From NCBI GenBank assembly GCA_014653355.1, contig JACWEO010000011.1:1-37543 (forward strand): 37,543 bases of DNA, read 5' to 3'. Position numbers and translations under genes: made by a program. The stretch comes from Pelagibacterales bacterium SAG-MED47. GTDB taxonomy: Bacteria > Pseudomonadota > Alphaproteobacteria > Pelagibacterales > Pelagibacteraceae. This document shows, piece by piece, positions 35,008-37,543 of the stretch. Positions within the stretch are counted from its first letter, which is position 1, and every line of letters starts with the position of its first letter. The notes under the pieces were generated by a model. It worked only from the letters and a program-made list of their open reading frames with translations, was not told the origin of the DNA and did not search any database.

Positions 35008-36258
35008 TTAATTCCTTATTTTGCCTGTGCTTGTGACTTGATATTTATAAGAAACTAATTGATTAAGGCCTACAGGACCCCGTGGTGGTAAAGTGTTTGT
35101 AGAAATACCAACCTCTCCTCCAAAACCAAACTCACCTCCATCTGCAAACTGTGTAGAAGTGTTCAACATTACAATAGAACTTTTTATTTCTTTAAGAAAT
35201 TTTTTTGCCGTTTTTTTATTTTTAGTAATTATACAATCTGTATGCATAGTCCCGTACTTATTTATATGAGTTATTGCATCATCTAAATTTTTAACTGATT
35301 TTACAGACACAATTGGTGATAAATATTCTTTAGACCAATCTTTGTCGGATGCAAGCCGTATATTTTTTTTGTATGAGTTGACTATCTTATTATCACCAAT
35401 AATTTTACATCCATCCCTTTCTAAATTTTCTAAAATAGAAATACCAAATTTTTTAATTATTTTTTCATGTAGTAAAATTGTTTCTGTCGCTCCACAAATA
35501 GCAGCATTTCTGAGTTTTGCATTGTGTATAATTTTTTTTGCCATAGTTGGATTAGCATCCTTATCCACATAAGAATGACAGACACCTTCTAAATGCCCAA
35601 TTATTGGTATAGAGGACATATGTTGAACCTTTTTCACTAAATTTTTTCCACCTCTTGGAATGATAACATCAATAAATTTTTTCATTCTGGTTAAAAGATA
35701 ATCAACTACACTTCTATTTTTAATATCTATAAATTGAACAAAGTTTTCGCTTACTTTATTTTTTTTTAATGATTGTCTAAATAATTTTGCGAGTATTCGA
35801 TTTGAATAAAATGCTTCTGAACCACCTTTTAAAATAACACAATTTCCTGATTTAAAACAAAGAGAGGCTACATCAGAAGTAACATTAGGTCTACTTTCAT
35901 AAATTACACCAATTACACCTATAGGTATTGATATTTTAGAAATGTTTAAACCATTTGGCCTTTTCCATCTTTCAAGAGTAATATTAGTTGGATCTTTTAA
36001 TTTTATTATTTTTTTTATTGAGTTTGTAATATCTAAAATTTTTTTATCACTTAAAATGAGCCTTTCTATCAAGTTTTTTTTTATTTTTTTTTTGTGAGCA
36101 TTTTTTATATCTTTAGCATTCTCGTTTAGGATTAATCTCTTATTTTTTTGAATTAATAAGTAATAATCTTTTAAAATCTTATTTTTTTTATCAGTTTGAA
36201 TCTGAATAGAAAATGCTTTTTTAGATTTCTTACCAATATTTATCAATGAATTATTCAT
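35008..36258 (-). CDS. proA: Gamma-glutamyl phosphate reductase
   Basis: This 416-residue aldehyde-dehydrogenase-fold enzyme carries out the second step of proline synthesis. The catalytic Cys is in LRNAAICGATETILLHEKI. The N-terminal substrate region (PIGVIGVIYESRPNVTSDVA) and the closing motif TRGPVGL-like segment (PPRGPVGLNQLVSYKY) are typical of ProA. Full length. Its ATG shares one base with the proB stop (TAATG), so ProB and ProA are coupled, in keeping with their labile shared intermediate. Confidence 0.95.
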   Translation of the reverse strand: MNNSLINIGKKSKKAFSIQIQTDKKNKILKDYYLLIQKNKRLILNENAKDIKNAHKKKIKKNLIERLILSDKKILDITNSIKKIIKLKDPTNITLERWKRPNGLNISKISIPIGVIGVIYESRPNVTSDVASLCFKSGNCVILKGGSEAFYSNRILAKLFRQSLKKNKVSENFVQFIDIKNRSVVDYLLTRMKKFIDVIIPRGGKNLVKKVQHMSSIPIIGHLEGVCHSYVDKDANPTMAKKIIHNAKLRNAAICGATETILLHEKIIKKFGISILENLERDGCKIIGDNKIVNSYKKNIRLASDKDWSKEYLSPIVSVKSVKNLDDAITHINKYGTMHTDCIITKNKKTAKKFLKEIKSSIVMLNTSTQFADGGEFGFGGEVGISTNTLPPRGPVGLNQLVSYKYQVTSTGKIRN

Positions 36259-37364
36259 TAAATTTCTACCAAATCATCTTTATGAACTACCTCAGACTTT
36301 GTAACATATCCAAGAATTTTTTGTATTTCGTTTGAATGATGTCCTATTATTTTAGTTATCTCCTCTGATGAAAAAGAACTCAGCCCTCGAGCAAATTCTT
36401 TTTTTCTCTTATCTAAGATTTTTATATGATCACCTTTATTAAATCTTCCTGAAACTTTTTTTATACCAGCTGCTAATAAGCTTTTTCCATTTATCAACGC
36501 TTTTTTAGCACCATCATCAATCATAAGTTCTCCTTTAGAGGAAATAGAGCTTATAATCCATTTTTTTCTAGCATGTAATTTTGACACTTTAGAAACAAAT
36601 AGAGTACAATTATTTTTTCGCTCAATTAGACTAAGAGGATTCAAGTATAATCCGTTTGCAATAATCATATTGCATCCAGCTAAATTACAAATTCTAGCAG
36701 CTTCAATTTTTGTACTCATACCTCCACTTCCATATTTATTTACACCCTTAATACTAATATTTTTAATATCTTTATTTAAGTTATTTACTTTCTTGATTAA
36801 TTTTGCATCCTTATTTATTTTGGGATTTTTTGTGAAAAGTCCATCTACATCTGACAGTAATATTAATGTGTCAGCATTAGTAATTTGGGCAACTCTTGAA
36901 GCCAATCTGTCGTTGTCACCATATTTTATTTCTGAAGTTGCTGTTGTATCATTTTCATTAACAATTGGAATGTAATTAAGTTTAAATAAATTTTCTAAAG
37001 TTCTTTTAGCATTTATTGATCTTCTTCTTTCTTCTGTATCTTCTAAAGTTAATAAAATTTGAGATATATTAAGCTTATATTTTGAAAATGTTTGTGAAAA
37101 TAAATTCATTAGCTCTATTTGACCAATAGATGCTATCGCTTGACTTTTATCTAATTTAAGATTTGTTTTATTATAATTCATTTTTTTGCATCCAAGTGCT
37201 ATTGCCCCTGAACTTACAATTATAATTTTTTTATTTTTAGAACTGAGATGTTTAATATCTTTTGCAAAACTATTTAACCATTTTTTCCTAATTATTTTAT
37301 TGTCATCAACTAATAAAGATGACCCAATTTTAACTACTATTATTTTAGAGTTTCTAAGATGCAT
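36258..37364 (-). CDS. proB: Glutamate 5-kinase
   Basis: This 368-residue enzyme carries out the first step of proline synthesis. It has an amino-acid kinase domain (VVKIGSSLLVD, IIIVSSGAIALGCKKM, NENDTTATSEIKYGDNDRLA, YGSGGMSTKIEAARI) followed by a C-terminal PUA domain (about 280-368). Length matches E. coli ProB (367). In other bacteria this enzyme is feedback-inhibited by proline. The start overlaps the obg stop by 11 bases. Confidence 0.95.
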   Translation of the reverse strand: MHLRNSKIIVVKIGSSLLVDDNKIIRKKWLNSFAKDIKHLSSKNKKIIIVSSGAIALGCKKMNYNKTNLKLDKSQAIASIGQIELMNLFSQTFSKYKLNISQILLTLEDTEERRRSINAKRTLENLFKLNYIPIVNENDTTATSEIKYGDNDRLASRVAQITNADTLILLSDVDGLFTKNPKINKDAKLIKKVNNLNKDIKNISIKGVNKYGSGGMSTKIEAARICNLAGCNMIIANGLYLNPLSLIERKNNCTLFVSKVSKLHARKKWIISSISSKGELMIDDGAKKALINGKSLLAAGIKKVSGRFNKGDHIKILDKRKKEFARGLSSFSSEEITKIIGHHSNEIQKILGYVTKSEVVHKDDLVEI

Positions 37365-37543
37365 AAGATATCAGTTTTGCTTTAATCTGAGATATTGATT
37401 TTTTTTCAAGTATTGAAAGTGTAATGACTTCAGATTTAACACTTTTTGAAAAATCATTTATAATTTTATTTATTTCATTTTTGTCAATTAAATCGGTTTT
37501 ATTCAAAACAACTAACTCTTTTTTTTTTACAAGTTTTGAGCTA
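37354..37543 (-). CDS. obgE: Obg-family GTPase, C-terminal fragment (5' end beyond window)
   Basis: The last 62 or so codons of a gene read ELVVLNKTDLIDKNEINKI and end SQIKAKLISYAS before TAG at 37356-37354. NKTD is the G4 guanine-recognition motif, and VITLSILEKKSI occupies the place of the G5 strand. Obg commonly lies just upstream of proB in alphaproteobacteria, which supports the name. The protein ends with the G domain and so lacks the variable OCT domain of E. coli ObgE. Only the C-terminus is visible, so the identification is good but not complete. Confidence 0.75.
   Translation of the reverse strand, partial: SSKLVKKKELVVLNKTDLIDKNEINKIINDFSKSVKSEVITLSILEKKSISQIKAKLISYAS

Noticed and set aside
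36670..36975. Plus-strand open frame of 101 codons inside proB
   Set aside because: It is antisense to conserved kinase motifs and lacks any feature of a real gene.

Overview
The window is very AT-rich and compact. Genes frequently overlap by 1-22 bases, Shine-Dalgarno sequences are sparse, and proteins are Lys/Asn/Ile-rich. The gene order priA-atpHAGDC and obg-proB-proA-nadD-rsfS-ctpA-rppH, together with this base composition, suggests a streamlined marine alphaproteobacterium of the SAR11 (Pelagibacterales) type. That assignment is an inference; no rRNA gene is present to confirm it. I saw no tRNA, insertion sequence, prophage or CRISPR array.

Left part (1-15352): an almost complete type IV pilus locus in two divergent operons. 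On the minus strand, pilT is followed by a FimT-like pilin, pilV, pilW, pilX, a 172-residue secreted protein of unknown function, and a PilY1-like tip protein that runs off the left edge. On the plus strand, a PilM-PilN fusion is followed by pilO, pilP, the pilQ secretin, the pilB extension ATPase, the pilC platform protein and three further pilins, with an AsmA-like protein between the second and third. The second of these pilins has no ATG, GTG or TTG start. Prepilin peptidase (pilD) is not in the window.

The 396-base gap between the two pilus operons (5094-5489) holds seven exact copies of the 8-mer TAACACAA plus one partial copy. One copy lies inside the spacer of a good sigma-70-like promoter. 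The first plus-strand gene encodes a three-part protein: a domain resembling the N-terminal arm-site DNA-binding domain of phage-type integrases, a PilM actin-like domain, and a PilN membrane/periplasmic domain. I propose that this is a membrane-tethered, self-regulating pilus transcription factor that reads these repeats. This is the most novel idea in the window and it is untested.

Middle part (15374-25632): a trypsin-like secreted protease, then four large paralogous outer-membrane proteins. Each has a signal peptide, an exported passenger domain (beta-propeller repeats in three, a LamG-like lectin fold plus an Ig-like domain in the fourth), a conserved helical linker, and an autotransporter-type beta-barrel of about 325 residues.

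Right part (25667-37543): housekeeping genes. These are priA and the F1 ATP synthase operon atpHAGDC on the plus strand. They meet tail to tail with a minus-strand cluster, in transcription order: obg (partial), proB, proA, nadD, rsfS, ctpA and rppH.
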